Below, piece by piece: positions 24,710 through 35,292 of a stretch of 39,100 bases of DNA. The stretch is from Lactococcus formosensis (GTDB lineage Bacteria; Bacillota; Bacilli; Lactobacillales; Streptococcaceae), in contig NZ_BOVP01000011.1 in the NCBI RefSeq assembly GCF_018403745.1, positions 1-39,100 of the forward strand, in the 5' to 3' direction. Under the pieces are notes generated by a model. That model worked only from the letters and a program-made list of their open reading frames with translations, was not told where the DNA came from and did not search any database. Within the stretch, counting starts at the first letter, position 1. Every line of letters begins with the position of its first letter. Made by a program: the position numbers and the translations under genes.

Positions 24710-25198
24710 TTATTTCCAAATAAGAAGCTCTGAATCTGTAGTAACATCACCAAACTTATCCGAAAAATCTTTAAGATGAACAGCTCCTAACTTTGTATAG
24801 AGCTTCCTAGCATTTTCATTATTTTTCAGAATCGCAATGGTAACCGTCTTTTTGTCCTCTTTCGCCTGCTGTAATACCTGCAGCAATAGTTGAGTCCCTA
24901 CGCCTTTTCTTTGAAACTTTTGAGAGATATGGAGCGAATCAATGTACAAGTTATCACTCCAATCTTTGCTTTCTGAAAATGCAATAAAACCTGCAACTTT
25001 ATTTTCTAACTCTTTGACAAGAAGCTCTTGTGAAGGCTGTACAATAAATCGTTCCCATTTTCTCTGGAATGTCCTATATTCTAAACTTTCCAAATAAGAT
25101 TGGGGCAAGATATTTTCATATGTCGCTTGCCAATTGTCCACGTTAATATGTGCTACTTCTTCTAAGTCAACCTGATTTGCAGATCGAATGCTTGTCAT
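24710..25198 (-). CDS. GNAT family N-acetyltransferase
   Basis: A 162-residue acetyltransferase of the GNAT fold. The acetyl-CoA-binding motif A reads Gln-Arg-Lys-Gly-Val-Gly-Thr-Gln-Leu-Leu (about 95-104), after the beta strand LYIDSLHIS; the C-terminal motif B has ENARKLYTKLGA. The substrate is not predictable. Start ATG 25198 has only a weak GGGTG upstream and lies 13 bases after the speG stop, so translation may rely on coupling. It is one of two acetyltransferases in tandem, together with a deaminase. Confidence 0.85.
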   Translation of the reverse strand: MTSIRSANQVDLEEVAHINVDNWQATYENILPQSYLESLEYRTFQRKWERFIVQPSQELLVKELENKVAGFIAFSESKDWSDNLYIDSLHISQKFQRKGVGTQLLLQVLQQAKEDKKTVTIAILKNNENARKLYTKLGAVHLKDFSDKFGDVTTDSELLIWK

Positions 25199-25211
25199 AT
25201 TTCACCCACTT

Positions 25212-25709
25212 TTATTTCAAATAATCTTTCTTCAAGAGCCCCATAAAATGACTATCATGGTAGCTTCCCGCCGCAAAGAAGTGTTCCTTCATTGTTCCTT
25301 CAATTTTGAACCCAACTTTTTCATAGATATGAACAGCCGGAGCATTATCTACATCAACCCAAAGATAGACTTTATGCATATTTAACACCTTAAAAGCATA
25401 GTCTAAAGCTTGGTGAAAAGCTTCTTGTGCCAAGCCTCTACCAGAATATTCTTCCGTAATGATGAGCTGTATTTCGCAGCTACGGTGGATGAAGTTAATC
25501 TCCATCAATTCTACTATACCCGCAAATGCGCCATCCACATCTACCACAAAGCGACGTTCATCCATACTATGAATGTGCTTATCATACAGAGCTGTTAATT
25601 CATCTAAAGATTCGTATGGCTCTTGGAACCATAAATGCATAGTTTTAGCTTCATTGTTGATGATATGAATATCCTTTAAGTCTGTTCTTTCTAATGCTCT
25701 TATTTTCAT
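25212..25709 (-). CDS. speG: Spermidine N1-acetyltransferase (SpeG-like)
   Basis: SpeG acetylates spermidine and spermine, lowering toxic polyamine levels. The 165 residues align throughout with the Escherichia coli SpeG pattern as I know it: the N-terminal RALERTDL, WFQEPYESLDEL, LYDKHIHSMDERRFVV, VELMEINFIHR, the acetyl-CoA motif SGRGLAQEA, and VDVDNAPAVHIYEKVGF. The match to the polyamine-site stretch (Glu-Pro-Tyr-Glu, Asp-Lys-His-Ile-His) is unusually good, so this is more than a generic GNAT. The start at 25709 follows TATGGAGATTTAAAA; the longer frame to 25748 reads back into the deaminase gene. It lies 19 bases after that gene, in an operon. Confidence 0.85.
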   Translation of the reverse strand: MKIRALERTDLKDIHIINNEAKTMHLWFQEPYESLDELTALYDKHIHSMDERRFVVDVDGAFAGIVELMEINFIHRSCEIQLIITEEYSGRGLAQEAFHQALDYAFKVLNMHKVYLWVDVDNAPAVHIYEKVGFKIEGTMKEHFFAAGSYHDSHFMGLLKKDYLK

Positions 25710-25728
25710 TTTTAAATCTCCATACTTT

Positions 25729-26211
25729 TTATTTCCAATAGCCATCATGAACTTTTCTAGCTTTTTCCTCTACTTCTGGAAAGGGGCCAATAATCTGTAT
25801 CGACTTTTGTCCACAATCAATAATCTGTTGTGAAGGTAAATCAAAGGTGGGATTTTGTTCGTTATCTCCTGTTAATTCTAACAAACGTTTTTCCGTTAAA
25901 GCATAAACGATAGTCCCAATATTTCCCCAATAAATCGCTCCGGTACACATCGCACAAGGTTCAGCTGTAGTATAAAGTGTACATTGCCACAGAAATTCTT
26001 TAGAGTAAAGTTTTGATGCTTTTGCTGCCAAACTTGTTTCAGCATGTCCTGTGCAAATCTGCTCTGTAATTTCAACATTTTCTTGTTCTAGGAGAATATT
26101 TCCCTTGTCATCTGTCAAAAGTGCACCAAAAGGAGTATTCCCATGATTACGAGCATTTTGGGAAATCTCCACACAGCGTTCCAAAAGTGCAATATGTTTT
26201 TGTCTTTGCAT
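25729..26211 (-). CDS. Nucleoside/nucleobase deaminase (CMP/dCMP-type zinc fold)
   Basis: A 160-residue zinc-dependent deaminase. The metal site is complete: His56-Ala-Glu58 (HAE) and Pro85-Cys86-x-x-Cys89 (PCAMC). The layout with N-terminal helix, NTPFGALL and the C-terminal helix GPFPEVEEKARKVHDGYWK resembles guanine-deaminase-like and other nucleoside deaminases rather than the tRNA adenosine deaminase TadA, although TadA-like specificity cannot be excluded. The ATG at 26211 is preferred over TTG 26217 because GAGGAAATTGAAT places the ribosome site correctly. First gene of a four-gene transcript with speG, a GNAT and a potassium channel; it has its own promoter and a cre-like site. Confidence 0.85.
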   Translation of the reverse strand: MQRQKHIALLERCVEISQNARNHGNTPFGALLTDDKGNILLEQENVEITEQICTGHAETSLAAKASKLYSKEFLWQCTLYTTAEPCAMCTGAIYWGNIGTIVYALTEKRLLELTGDNEQNPTFDLPSQQIIDCGQKSIQIIGPFPEVEEKARKVHDGYWK

Positions 26212-26252
26212 ATTCAATTTCCTCTTTTTTCATAATAAAATATTTAGACTTT

Positions 26253-26290
26253 ATTATACAATGAACAAGCCATAAATAAAAGCGTTTACT
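26253..26290 (-). promoter_or_regulatory. Promoter with overlapping cre site, deaminase-speG operon
   Basis: TATAAT on the minus strand lies at 26258-26253, with a poor -35. AGTAAACGCTTTTA at 26290-26277 matches the lactococcal cre consensus at 13 of 14 positions and is centred near -38 to the predicted start, overlapping the -35 region, so CcpA could repress or replace a -35 contact. Confidence 0.6.
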
Positions 26291-26372
26291 GTTTTTCTGT
26301 ATATATTTTAATACAATTTCTTTTTGTTTTATTTTTTTCTTCAGGGTTTCCAGTGAATTTTAACATAGATTA

Positions 26373-26381
26373 TGATAAAAT
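26373..26381 (+). promoter_or_regulatory. Extended -10 promoter for gpsA-galU
   Basis: TGA-TAAAAT is an extended -10 box with only GTGAAT at the -35 position. The leader is about 45 bases and holds AAAGGA before the ATG. Confidence 0.5.
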
Positions 26382-26432
26382 GAGGTTGTATTGGGCTTTT
26401 ATAAGCTAGGATAAATTAGTAAAGGAAAAAAT

Positions 26433-27452
26433 ATGAATCCACAAAAAATTGCCGTACTCGGCCCTGGATCATGGGGAACTGCTCTTTCTCAAGTTCTTAA
26501 TGACAATGGACATGAAGTTCGTATTTGGGGAAACAATGTTGACCAAATTGCTGAAATTAATGAAAAGCATACCAACGAACGTTACTTCAAAGGGATTACT
26601 TTAAGTCAGAAAATTTCTGCTTATACAGATCTTGAAGCTGCCTTGTCTAATGTCGATGCTATTCTTTTTGTTGTTCCAACCAAAGTAACACGTTTGGTTG
26701 CTCAACAAGTCGCAAAAGTTCTTAAACATAAAGTGACAGTTATGCATGCATCTAAAGGGCTCGAACAAGGGACACATGAACGTATTTCTTCAATCCTCGA
26801 AGAAGAGATTCCAGAAGAATACCGAAGCGAAATTATTGTGGTTTCTGGTCCTTCGCATGCCGAAGAAACAATTCGACGTGATATTACCCTAATCTCAGCT
26901 GCCTCGAAAAACTTAGAGACAGCCAAATATGCGCAAGAAATTTTTTCTAACGATTACTTCCGACTTTACACAAATACAGATGTAATTGGTGTGGAAACAG
27001 CGGGTGCTTTGAAAAATATTATTGCTGTTGGGGCTGGGGCTTTGCATGGTCTTGGATTTGGCGATAATGCCAAAGCAGCAATCATCACGCGTGGTTTAGC
27101 AGAAATTACCCGTTTAGGCGTTGCTATGGGCGCTCAGCCACTTACTTATAGTGGTTTGTCTGGTGTAGGTGACTTGATTGTTACGGGTACATCAATTCAT
27201 TCACGCAATTGGCGAGCAGGTGATGCTCTCGGTCGAGGTGAGAAGCTTGCGGAGATAGAAGCCAACATGGGTATGGTTATTGAAGGTGTCTCAACAACTA
27301 AAGCAGCTTACGAACTTGCACAAAGTATGAATATTGATATGCCAATCACAGAGACAATCTACAAAGTTCTTTATGAAAATATGGATGCACGTGAAGGCAT
27401 CTTAGACATCATGCGTCGTGAAACACGTACCGAAAATGAATTCAGTATCTAA
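26433..27452 (+). CDS. gpsA: Glycerol-3-phosphate dehydrogenase [NAD(P)+]
   Basis: GpsA reduces dihydroxyacetone phosphate to sn-glycerol-3-phosphate for phospholipid and teichoic acid synthesis. The 339 residues show the Rossmann motif [10 protein letters not shown] (10-19), the VPTKV segment, the HASKGLE stretch, the GPSHAEE motif, and the catalytic Lys of [13 protein letters not shown]. The C-terminal helical domain is complete. The ATG follows AAAGGAAAAAAT. The galU gene starts 25 bases on without a terminator, so the two form an operon joining glycerolipid and UDP-glucose supply, both used in envelope polymers. Confidence 0.96.
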   Translation: MNPQKIAVLGPGSWGTALSQVLNDNGHEVRIWGNNVDQIAEINEKHTNERYFKGITLSQKISAYTDLEAALSNVDAILFVVPTKVTRLVAQQVAKVLKHKVTVMHASKGLEQGTHERISSILEEEIPEEYRSEIIVVSGPSHAEETIRRDITLISAASKNLETAKYAQEIFSNDYFRLYTNTDVIGVETAGALKNIIAVGAGALHGLGFGDNAKAAIITRGLAEITRLGVAMGAQPLTYSGLSGVGDLIVTGTSIHSRNWRAGDALGRGEKLAEIEANMGMVIEGVSTTKAAYELAQSMNIDMPITETIYKVLYENMDAREGILDIMRRETRTENEFSI

Positions 27453-27476
27453 GGTCAGAAGGAGATAATTTTTAAA

Positions 27477-28403
27477 ATGATCAAAACAAATCCAAAACAA
27501 AAAGTAAGAAAAGCGATTATTCCCGCAGCCGGTCTCGGTACACGTTTTTTACCAGCCACTAAAGCCCTTGCTAAAGAGATGTTACCTATTGTTGATAAAC
27601 CAACCATTCAATTTATCGTTGAAGAAGCCTTAAAATCAGGAATTGAAGATATCTTAATCGTTACAGGTAAGGCTAAACGTCCTATCGAAGACCACTTTGA
27701 CTCAAACATCGAGTTGGAACAAAATCTTAAAGAAAAAGGTAAAACAGAGCTTTTAAAATTAGTTGAAGAAACAACAGATATCAATCTCCACTTTATCCGT
27801 CAAAGTCACCCAATGGGGCTTGGACATGCAGTACTTCAAGCAAAAGCCTTTGTTGGTGACGAACCTTTTGTTGTAATGCTTGGTGACGACCTCATGAATA
27901 TTATGGGCGATGGCACACCTCTTACAAAAGAATTGATTTCTGACTATGAAAAGACACACGCTTCAACAATCGCTGTAATGAAAGTTCCACATGATGATGT
28001 GGACAAATACGGTGTTATTGCTCCAGAAGGTGAAGTTTCCAAAGGTCTTTATAATGTTGCAGAGTTCGTCGAAAAACCTGCTGTTGAGGATGCACCATCA
28101 GATTTAGCTATTATTGGTCGCTACCTGTTGACACCAGAAATTTTCCAAGTTTTAGAAAAACAAAAACCTGGTGCAGGTAACGAGATTCAATTAACTGATG
28201 CAATTGAAACATTAAATAAAACACAACGCGTCTTTGCACATGAGTTCACTGGCAAACGTTATGATGTTGGCGATAAATTTGGCTTTGTTGAAACAACTAT
28301 CGAATATGGCCTCAATCATCCACAAATCAAAGATGAATTACATGATTACATCATCGCTAAAGCAAAAGAACTTTCAAAGGCTGAAAACAAAACTGAAAAA
28401 TAA
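27477..28403 (+). CDS. galU: UTP-glucose-1-phosphate uridylyltransferase
   Basis: GalU makes UDP-glucose for exopolysaccharide, glycolipid and galactose metabolism. The 308 residues carry the nucleotidyltransferase start [22 protein letters not shown] (the G-x-G-T-R loop and its Lys), the motif [12 protein letters not shown], and the metal-site Asp of VMLGDDLM. The C-terminus includes [13 protein letters not shown]. The ribosome site AGAAGGAG lies 12 bases upstream, a longish gap. A terminator follows, so gpsA-galU ends here and the NusG-II gene starts anew. Confidence 0.96.
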   Translation: MIKTNPKQKVRKAIIPAAGLGTRFLPATKALAKEMLPIVDKPTIQFIVEEALKSGIEDILIVTGKAKRPIEDHFDSNIELEQNLKEKGKTELLKLVEETTDINLHFIRQSHPMGLGHAVLQAKAFVGDEPFVVMLGDDLMNIMGDGTPLTKELISDYEKTHASTIAVMKVPHDDVDKYGVIAPEGEVSKGLYNVAEFVEKPAVEDAPSDLAIIGRYLLTPEIFQVLEKQKPGAGNEIQLTDAIETLNKTQRVFAHEFTGKRYDVGDKFGFVETTIEYGLNHPQIKDELHDYIIAKAKELSKAENKTEK

Positions 28404-28408
28404 TTCAA

Positions 28409-28452
28409 AGCTGTCCAACATTTGCTTGGACAGCTCTTCTTATCCTCTTTTT
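28409..28452 (+). terminator. Terminator after galU
   Basis: AGCTGTCCAA (28409-28418) and TTGGACAGCT (28426-28435) form a perfect 10-bp stem with a seven-base loop. The tail is T-rich but interrupted (CTTCTTATCCTCTTTTT), so termination may be partial. Confidence 0.75.
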
Positions 28453-28504
28453 ACCGTACGAACAAATCATTCCGAGCTTCTTATTTTCCCTAAATTATGC
28501 TATC

Positions 28505-28900
28505 ATGGAGGGGATGAAATTTTTCAAAGAAATCAAGATTAAAGCTCTGGATATTATCATTATTCTTGCCTTATTTTGTGCTTCTTTTTCTGTTTTCTTT
28601 CTCCTACCTCACAATAGTTCTGGGTCAAAGGCTCAACTACGTGTACAAGGAAAGGTGATTAAAACATTTGATTTAAGCAAAAATCAGCGCTGGACCTATC
28701 GTTCTGAGGATGGGGATTATAATGAAATAGAGGTAAGGGATGGAGAAATTGCTGTTATCAAGGCCTCTTGTCGCGACCAAATTGATGTGCAACGTGGCTT
28801 TATTTCCAAAGTTAACGATACCATCGTTTGTTTACCTCACGAGTTAGTCATTCAAATCATTGGAGATCAACCAGAGTCTGGAGTGGATTATAGCGGATGA
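28505..28900 (+). CDS. eetA: NusG domain II-type membrane protein (EetA-like)
   Basis: A 131-residue protein with a basic N-terminus, one membrane helix at about 14-34, and an extracellular NusG-II-like beta domain (PF07009). Such a protein next to a Gx-transporter protein and a polyprenyl synthase corresponds to EetA of the flavin-based extracellular electron transfer locus of Listeria and relatives; the symbol is assigned by that context. The start is uncertain: the ATG at 28505 has no ribosome site upstream, and the in-frame ATG at 28514 has GGAGG only two bases away. Its last codon overlaps the next start (ATGA). Its precise role in electron transfer is not known to me. Confidence 0.75.
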   Translation: MEGMKFFKEIKIKALDIIIILALFCASFSVFFLLPHNSSGSKAQLRVQGKVIKTFDLSKNQRWTYRSEDGDYNEIEVRDGEIAVIKASCRDQIDVQRGFISKVNDTIVCLPHELVIQIIGDQPESGVDYSG

Positions 28901-29427
28901 ATGTAAAAGAAAATATTTATGTAGCGCTTCTTACTGCAGTAGCTGTTGTTATGGGAATTTTTGAGAGCTGGATTCCCTCCTTCTTTGCTTTTGCCCCAGG
29001 AGCTAAGATTGGCCTAGCAAATCTCGTAATGATTATTGCTATTTTCACCTTAGATTGGCGTAAAGTTTGGACGATGCAAGTCTTACGCTTACTAATTACT
29101 GCCTTATTTACAGGTGTTTCTGTAGTAATCTACTCTGCAGCAGGAGCTATTTTAAGCCTCTTGGCAATGTATCTCATGAAGCAGCTGGGTCCCAAGCGAG
29201 TTTCTCTCATCGGCATTTCCGTTGTCGGAGGATTCTTTCATAATCTCGGACAGCTCCTCGTTGCCTCGCTTATTACAGGTACAAGTTCAGTAATGCTTTA
29301 TTTACCATGGCTCTCTTTTTTCGGAATGCTCGCAGGATTTGCCATCGGTGTGGGGGGCAACCAACTCATTCAACGTGTAGCACCAATTCAGTTATTATTT
29401 ATTAAAGAAAGTAAAAAATGGACGTAA
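28897..29427 (+). CDS. eetB: Gx transporter family membrane protein (EetB-like)
   Basis: A 176-residue membrane protein with five or six helices, of the Gx_transp family (PF07456), long mislabelled heptaprenyl diphosphate synthase component I. Conserved features seen: the N-terminal ALLTAVAVVMGIFESWIP, the Gly-Ala-Lys-Ile-Gly-Leu-Ala-Asn stretch after the first helices, and a second GGFFHNLGQLL. The ATG overlaps the stop of the preceding gene by four bases, and the next gene starts 10 bases before its stop, so all three are translationally coupled. In extracellular electron transfer loci this protein accompanies EetA. A direct transport substrate is not established. Confidence 0.82.
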   Translation: MNVKENIYVALLTAVAVVMGIFESWIPSFFAFAPGAKIGLANLVMIIAIFTLDWRKVWTMQVLRLLITALFTGVSVVIYSAAGAILSLLAMYLMKQLGPKRVSLIGISVVGGFFHNLGQLLVASLITGTSSVMLYLPWLSFFGMLAGFAIGVGGNQLIQRVAPIQLLFIKESKKWT

Positions 29428-30377
29428 AAAATACAATTTGGTCAGAATATCCAAAATTAGAATCTTCCTTAATCAAAGTTCAAAAGATGATGAAGCAACA
29501 GGTTGGCATCAAAAACAAAGAAATCAAATCAGCCATTTTTGACCTGTTTGATGCAGGTGGAAAAATGCTACGTCCAGCTTATTTATTAATGTTCGCCGAT
29601 TTTACCACTATGGATAATAAAAGTAAAATCGCGCTTGCTGCAAGCGTTGAAATGTTGCATACCGCAACACTTATTCACGACGATATTGTTGACCACGCAG
29701 ACACGCGTCGTGGCGTCGAAACCCTCTCAAAAAAATATGAGCCATCAATAGCTGTTTATGCTGGCGATTATCTTTTTGTAGCTGTTTTTAAGCTCTTATC
29801 AAAATATTCTTTTAATTTGCCAAACTTAACAAAAAATATCGGCTCTATCGAACGACTTTTAGGTGGAGAGCTGGGGCAACTCAACAAGCATTTTGATTTT
29901 GAGCAAACGATGGATGATTATATTCAAAATATTTCTGGAAAAACAGGCGAACTTTTTGCTATGTCATCCTCAATTGCTCCTTTAATTATGCAAGATGTTC
30001 ACTTATCTGAACTCTCCTATAATATTGGGATGGACATTGGGATTGCATTCCAAATCATGGATGATTATCTTGATTATGCTAGCGATAGTCAAACTCTGGG
30101 TAAGCCTGTCCATGAAGATATCAAGCAAGGTATCTTTTCTGCACCTGTTCTCTTTGCTTTAGAGATTGACCATCATCATGTGAAATCTTTGATTCAAGAA
30201 GAAAAATTTGAAGAGGTTTACAGCTTCATTCAAAGCTCTGGAGCATTAACAAAAACGAAAGAACTGGCTCAATATTATACAAATCAAGCTCTCAAACTAA
30301 TTAACAAACTCCCTGAGGGCCAAACACGTGATAACATCAGCAGTGTTACAAGAAAACTTTTGGAACGGAACTTATAA
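29418..30377 (+). CDS. Polyprenyl (heptaprenyl-type) diphosphate synthase, DmkB-like
   Basis: A trans-prenyltransferase that extends farnesyl-type diphosphate with isopentenyl diphosphate, giving the side chain of (demethyl)menaquinone. The 319 residues have the first Asp-rich motif DDIVD (88-92) followed by the conserved Arg-Arg, and the second motif MDDYLD near 215, with the Lys-Pro-x-His-Glu-Asp segment after it. Chain length cannot be read reliably; the family context suggests a long chain. It is the third coupled gene of the trio and overlaps rsmG by one base, so a housekeeping methyltransferase is the last gene of this transcript. Confidence 0.88.
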   Translation: MDVKNTIWSEYPKLESSLIKVQKMMKQQVGIKNKEIKSAIFDLFDAGGKMLRPAYLLMFADFTTMDNKSKIALAASVEMLHTATLIHDDIVDHADTRRGVETLSKKYEPSIAVYAGDYLFVAVFKLLSKYSFNLPNLTKNIGSIERLLGGELGQLNKHFDFEQTMDDYIQNISGKTGELFAMSSSIAPLIMQDVHLSELSYNIGMDIGIAFQIMDDYLDYASDSQTLGKPVHEDIKQGIFSAPVLFALEIDHHHVKSLIQEEKFEEVYSFIQSSGALTKTKELAQYYTNQALKLINKLPEGQTRDNISSVTRKLLERNL

Positions 30378-31090
30378 TGAACCCTGAAGAATTTTATGCG
30401 CAACTTGAAACTTTTGATATTTTCTTAAATGAACAACAAAAAGAACAATTCGAACATTATTTTGAGCTGCTTGTTGAATGGAATGAAAAGATCAATCTTA
30501 CGGCGATTACAGAGAAAAAAGAAGTCTTTCTCAAACATTTCTATGATTCTATCGCCCCAATTCTCTACAAGCTCATTAAAAATGAGCCGTTAAAAATCCT
30601 TGATATTGGTGCTGGAGCTGGCTTCCCTAGTTTACCAATGAAGATTATATTCCCAGAGTTACAGGTAACCATTATTGATTCACTCAACAAGCGGATCAAC
30701 TTTTTATCGCTTTTATCTAATGAGCTTAAGCTAGATCAAGTCACTTTATTGCACGGCCGTGCAGAGGATTTTGGACAAAATCCTCTTTATCGTGCTCAAT
30801 TTGATATTGTAACAGCACGCGCAGTTGCTCGTCTCAGTGTACTCTCCGAACTCACTATTCCTTTCCTCAAGAAAAACGGCCACCTCTTGTCGCTCAAAGC
30901 TGCCAAGTTTGATGAAGAACTTGCTGATGCTAAACATGCCATTGCCATCTTAGGAAGCAAATTTATCGAACAGATTGATTACCAACTTCCAAATGGTGAT
31001 GAGCGACACATCGCTATTATCGAAAAGAAAAAAGAAACGCCAAAAAAATACCCACGTAAAGCGGGGACTCCAAACAAAAAGCCACTTTAA
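30377..31090 (+). CDS. rsmG: 16S rRNA (guanine527-N7)-methyltransferase
   Basis: RsmG (GidB) methylates G527 of 16S rRNA; loss gives low-level streptomycin resistance in several bacteria. The 237 residues show the N-terminal helical segment with [14 protein letters not shown], the SAM motif [12 protein letters not shown] (76-87), the acidic loop around IIDSLNKR, and [11 protein letters not shown]. The Lys/Pro-rich C-terminal tail is longer than in many homologues. The ATG shares its A with the stop of the prenyl synthase (TAATG). A terminator shared with convergent pyrF follows. Confidence 0.95.
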   Translation: MNPEEFYAQLETFDIFLNEQQKEQFEHYFELLVEWNEKINLTAITEKKEVFLKHFYDSIAPILYKLIKNEPLKILDIGAGAGFPSLPMKIIFPELQVTIIDSLNKRINFLSLLSNELKLDQVTLLHGRAEDFGQNPLYRAQFDIVTARAVARLSVLSELTIPFLKKNGHLLSLKAAKFDEELADAKHAIAILGSKFIEQIDYQLPNGDERHIAIIEKKKETPKKYPRKAGTPNKKPL

Positions 31091-31117
31091 AAAGCCCTGA
31101 TTCATTCAGAGCTTTTT
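31089..31117. terminator. Bidirectional terminator between rsmG and pyrF
   Basis: AAAAAGCCCTGA and TCAGAGCTTTTT pair with one mismatch around a short loop; T tails exist on both strands. It starts within the rsmG stop and ends one base before the pyrF stop. Confidence 0.8.
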
Positions 31118-31118
31118 A

Positions 31119-33551
<2,433 letters not shown>

Positions 33552-33686
33552 TACTCCTCCTTTTTATAAAACGAATTCATTAATCAACCAGTTCTGCAGC
33601 TCAAAATGTCTTTATGCCAAACGTTCTTTGCAAACTTTCATTCTCTTCACAGAAAGATAGCTGTGAGGGAGAAAAACTATAAGATT

Positions 33687-33774
33687 TTCCGTCATTTTTT
33701 TAAACAGAGAATGACGGAAGGTTCACAACTTGCTCCGCTCCCTACTATCCTTCTAATCTGCTAAAGCAGAAGGA
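33687..33774 (-). promoter_or_regulatory. Extra structured leader segment between pyr attenuator and pyrK
   Basis: Past the attenuator terminator the minus strand still has about 230 bases before pyrK. It contains a hairpin of TCCTTCT (33774-33768 region) with AGAAGGA (33754-33748), whose 5' part repeats AGTCCTTCTGC from the terminator loop. It also contains a perfect 10-bp hairpin, TTCCGTCATT with AATGACGGAA (33719-33710 and 33696-33687), followed loosely by TTTTT. No open frame with a ribosome site is seen in 33552-33786 other than pyrK. A second control stage is possible. Confidence 0.45.
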
Positions 33775-33782
33775 CTCATAAT

Positions 33783-33811
33783 AAAAACACCTGCAGAAGG
33801 ACTGCAGGTGT
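33783..33811 (-). terminator. pyr attenuator terminator
   Basis: ACACCTGCAG and CTGCAGGTGT (33811-33802 and 33796-33787) form a perfect 10-bp stem with loop TCCTT, then TTTTTATT on the minus strand. Its position after a PyrR-binding motif and before pyrK defines a transcription attenuator. Confidence 0.9.
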
Positions 33812-33879
33812 ACAAAAAGCGTCTATCATCCTTTTCACATACCTAAAAGTATGCAAAATAAGGGGATATAATTTATCGT

Positions 33880-33905
33880 ATCCTTGCTAGCCTCTCTGGA
33901 CTAAG
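33880..33905 (-). promoter_or_regulatory. PyrR-binding leader element (pyr attenuation)
   Basis: The minus strand reads TTAGTCCAGAGAGGCT followed by AGCAAGGAT, the conserved PyrR recognition loop (ARUCCNGNGAGGYU) and its 3' arm. In known systems UMP-bound PyrR stabilises this anti-antiterminator, so the downstream terminator forms and pyr transcription stops. The element begins about 17 bases after the -10 box. Confidence 0.92.
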
Positions 33906-33921
33906 TTAAAGGTTTTAAAGT

Positions 33922-33950
33922 ATTATAACCTAAATCTTAAGGAATTACAA
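33922..33950 (-). promoter_or_regulatory. pyrKDF promoter
   Basis: TTGTAA (33950-33945) and TATAAT (33927-33922) are separated by 17 bases on the minus strand. The predicted start is near 33915, just before the PyrR element. Confidence 0.85.
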
Positions 33951-33996
33951 GAATCAATAAATCCTACTCAAGTTGTAAAAAATTATTTTACTTCTA

Positions 33997-34005
33997 TGGT
34001 ATAAT
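33997..34005 (+). promoter_or_regulatory. Extended -10 promoter for the YdjI/G/H-like operon
   Basis: TGG-TATAAT with no matching -35 box. A cre-like TGAAAGCGTGTAAT (34005-34018, 12 of 14) lies across the predicted start near 34012, a position fit for CcpA repression; this second point is weak. AGGAG precedes the ATG. Confidence 0.65.
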
Positions 34006-34041
34006 GAAAGCGTGTAATTTAAACAAAGACAGGAGAAAAAT

Positions 34042-35271
34042 ATGGGTATCATTAAAGCAGCAACAAGTAGCCTTGGGGGAACTTTAGCCGATCAATGGCT
34101 TGAAGTCATCGAACCAGAAGATATGTCCGATCAAACCGTTATGACCAAAGGTGTCATGGTACGTAAGGACGATAAACGTGGCAGCAATCGTAAAGGAACT
34201 TCTGACGTCATCACAGATGGGTCTGTCGTGCATGTCTATCCGAATATGATGATGCTCCTCGTTGACGGTGGAAAAATTATTGACTATACCGCTGAGGAAG
34301 GTTATTATACAGTCAAAAATGATACTGCACCTTCTATGTTTAACGGCGGCCTTAAAGAATCTGTGCAAGAAGCCTTCTTCCGTTTTAAATTTGGTGGTGT
34401 GACACCGCAAAAACAAGAAGTTTACTATATTAATCTTCAAGAAATCAAAGGTATTAAGTTTGGCACAGCAACACCTTTACAGTACTTTGATAACTTCTAC
34501 AATGCGGAACTCTTCCTTCGCACACATGGAACATATTCGATAAGAATTACAGATCCTATCTTGTTCTATGCTAATGCCATTCCTAAAAATCAAACGCAAG
34601 TTGAAATTTCAGATATCAACGAACAATATCTCCAAGAATTTTTAACAGCATTGAACACGTCGATCAACCTTTACTCAGCCCAAGGGGAGCGCGTTTCTTT
34701 CCTCCCTTCAAAATCTGTTGAACTTTCAAAATATATGGCAGATACACTTGATGAAGAATGGCGCAAACTTCGTGGAATCGAAGTGGTCGCTGTGGCTGTA
34801 AGCTCCATCAGTTACACAGATGACAGTCAAAAACTGATCAATATGCGTAATCAAGGTGCGATGCTTGGTGATCCAAGTGTACGTGAAGGCTATATGCACG
34901 GCGCTGTGGCCCGCGGTATCGAAGCTGCTGGAAGCAACACGGGTGGAGCTATGCAAGCCTTTATGGGAATGGGCATGGGGATGAACCAAGCGGGTGATGT
35001 TCTCGGTCAAGCCAGTGCCTCAAATCAAGCCCAAATGGCTCAACAGGAAAAAGCTGCGACAAAATCAGAAGATACTTGGACATGTTCAGCTTGTGGTACA
35101 GAAAATGCAGGAAAATTCTGTTCAAACTGTGGGGAGAAAAAACCTGAAGCAACAGCTAACGTAAAGATTGAAATGGCTTGCTCAGCTTGTAATGCAGTCG
35201 TTAATTTAGCTAATGGTGTGCCAAAATTCTGTCCGGAATGTGGGCAACCTTTCGTTGCTAAGCCTTTATAA
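34042..35271 (+). CDS. SPFH-domain protein with C-terminal zinc ribbons (YdjI-like)
   Basis: A 409-residue protein like B. subtilis YdjI. An SPFH/band-7-type region spans about 20-270, in the subgroup often annotated virion core protein or antifreeze-like. Then come a Gly/Met/Gln-rich linker (about 285-335) and two zinc ribbons: CSACGTENAGKFCSNCG (about 349-365) and CSACNAVVNLANGVPKFCPECG (about 381-402). No membrane helix is seen, so membrane binding is probably through partners. In B. subtilis, YdjG, YdjH and YdjI form a membrane complex that recruits the phage-shock protein PspA; this role is inferred here from the conserved trio. First gene of the operon; the next gene starts 21 bases on. 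Confidence 0.82.
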   Translation: MGIIKAATSSLGGTLADQWLEVIEPEDMSDQTVMTKGVMVRKDDKRGSNRKGTSDVITDGSVVHVYPNMMMLLVDGGKIIDYTAEEGYYTVKNDTAPSMFNGGLKESVQEAFFRFKFGGVTPQKQEVYYINLQEIKGIKFGTATPLQYFDNFYNAELFLRTHGTYSIRITDPILFYANAIPKNQTQVEISDINEQYLQEFLTALNTSINLYSAQGERVSFLPSKSVELSKYMADTLDEEWRKLRGIEVVAVAVSSISYTDDSQKLINMRNQGAMLGDPSVREGYMHGAVARGIEAAGSNTGGAMQAFMGMGMGMNQAGDVLGQASASNQAQMAQQEKAATKSEDTWTCSACGTENAGKFCSNCGEKKPEATANVKIEMACSACNAVVNLANGVPKFCPECGQPFVAKPL

Positions 35272-35292
35272 AGATCAGAAAAGAGGTAAACT

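Noticed and set aside
28234..28542. 102-codon plus frame spanning the end of galU
   Set aside because: It overlaps galU in a different frame and crosses the terminator; the composition is not protein-like.
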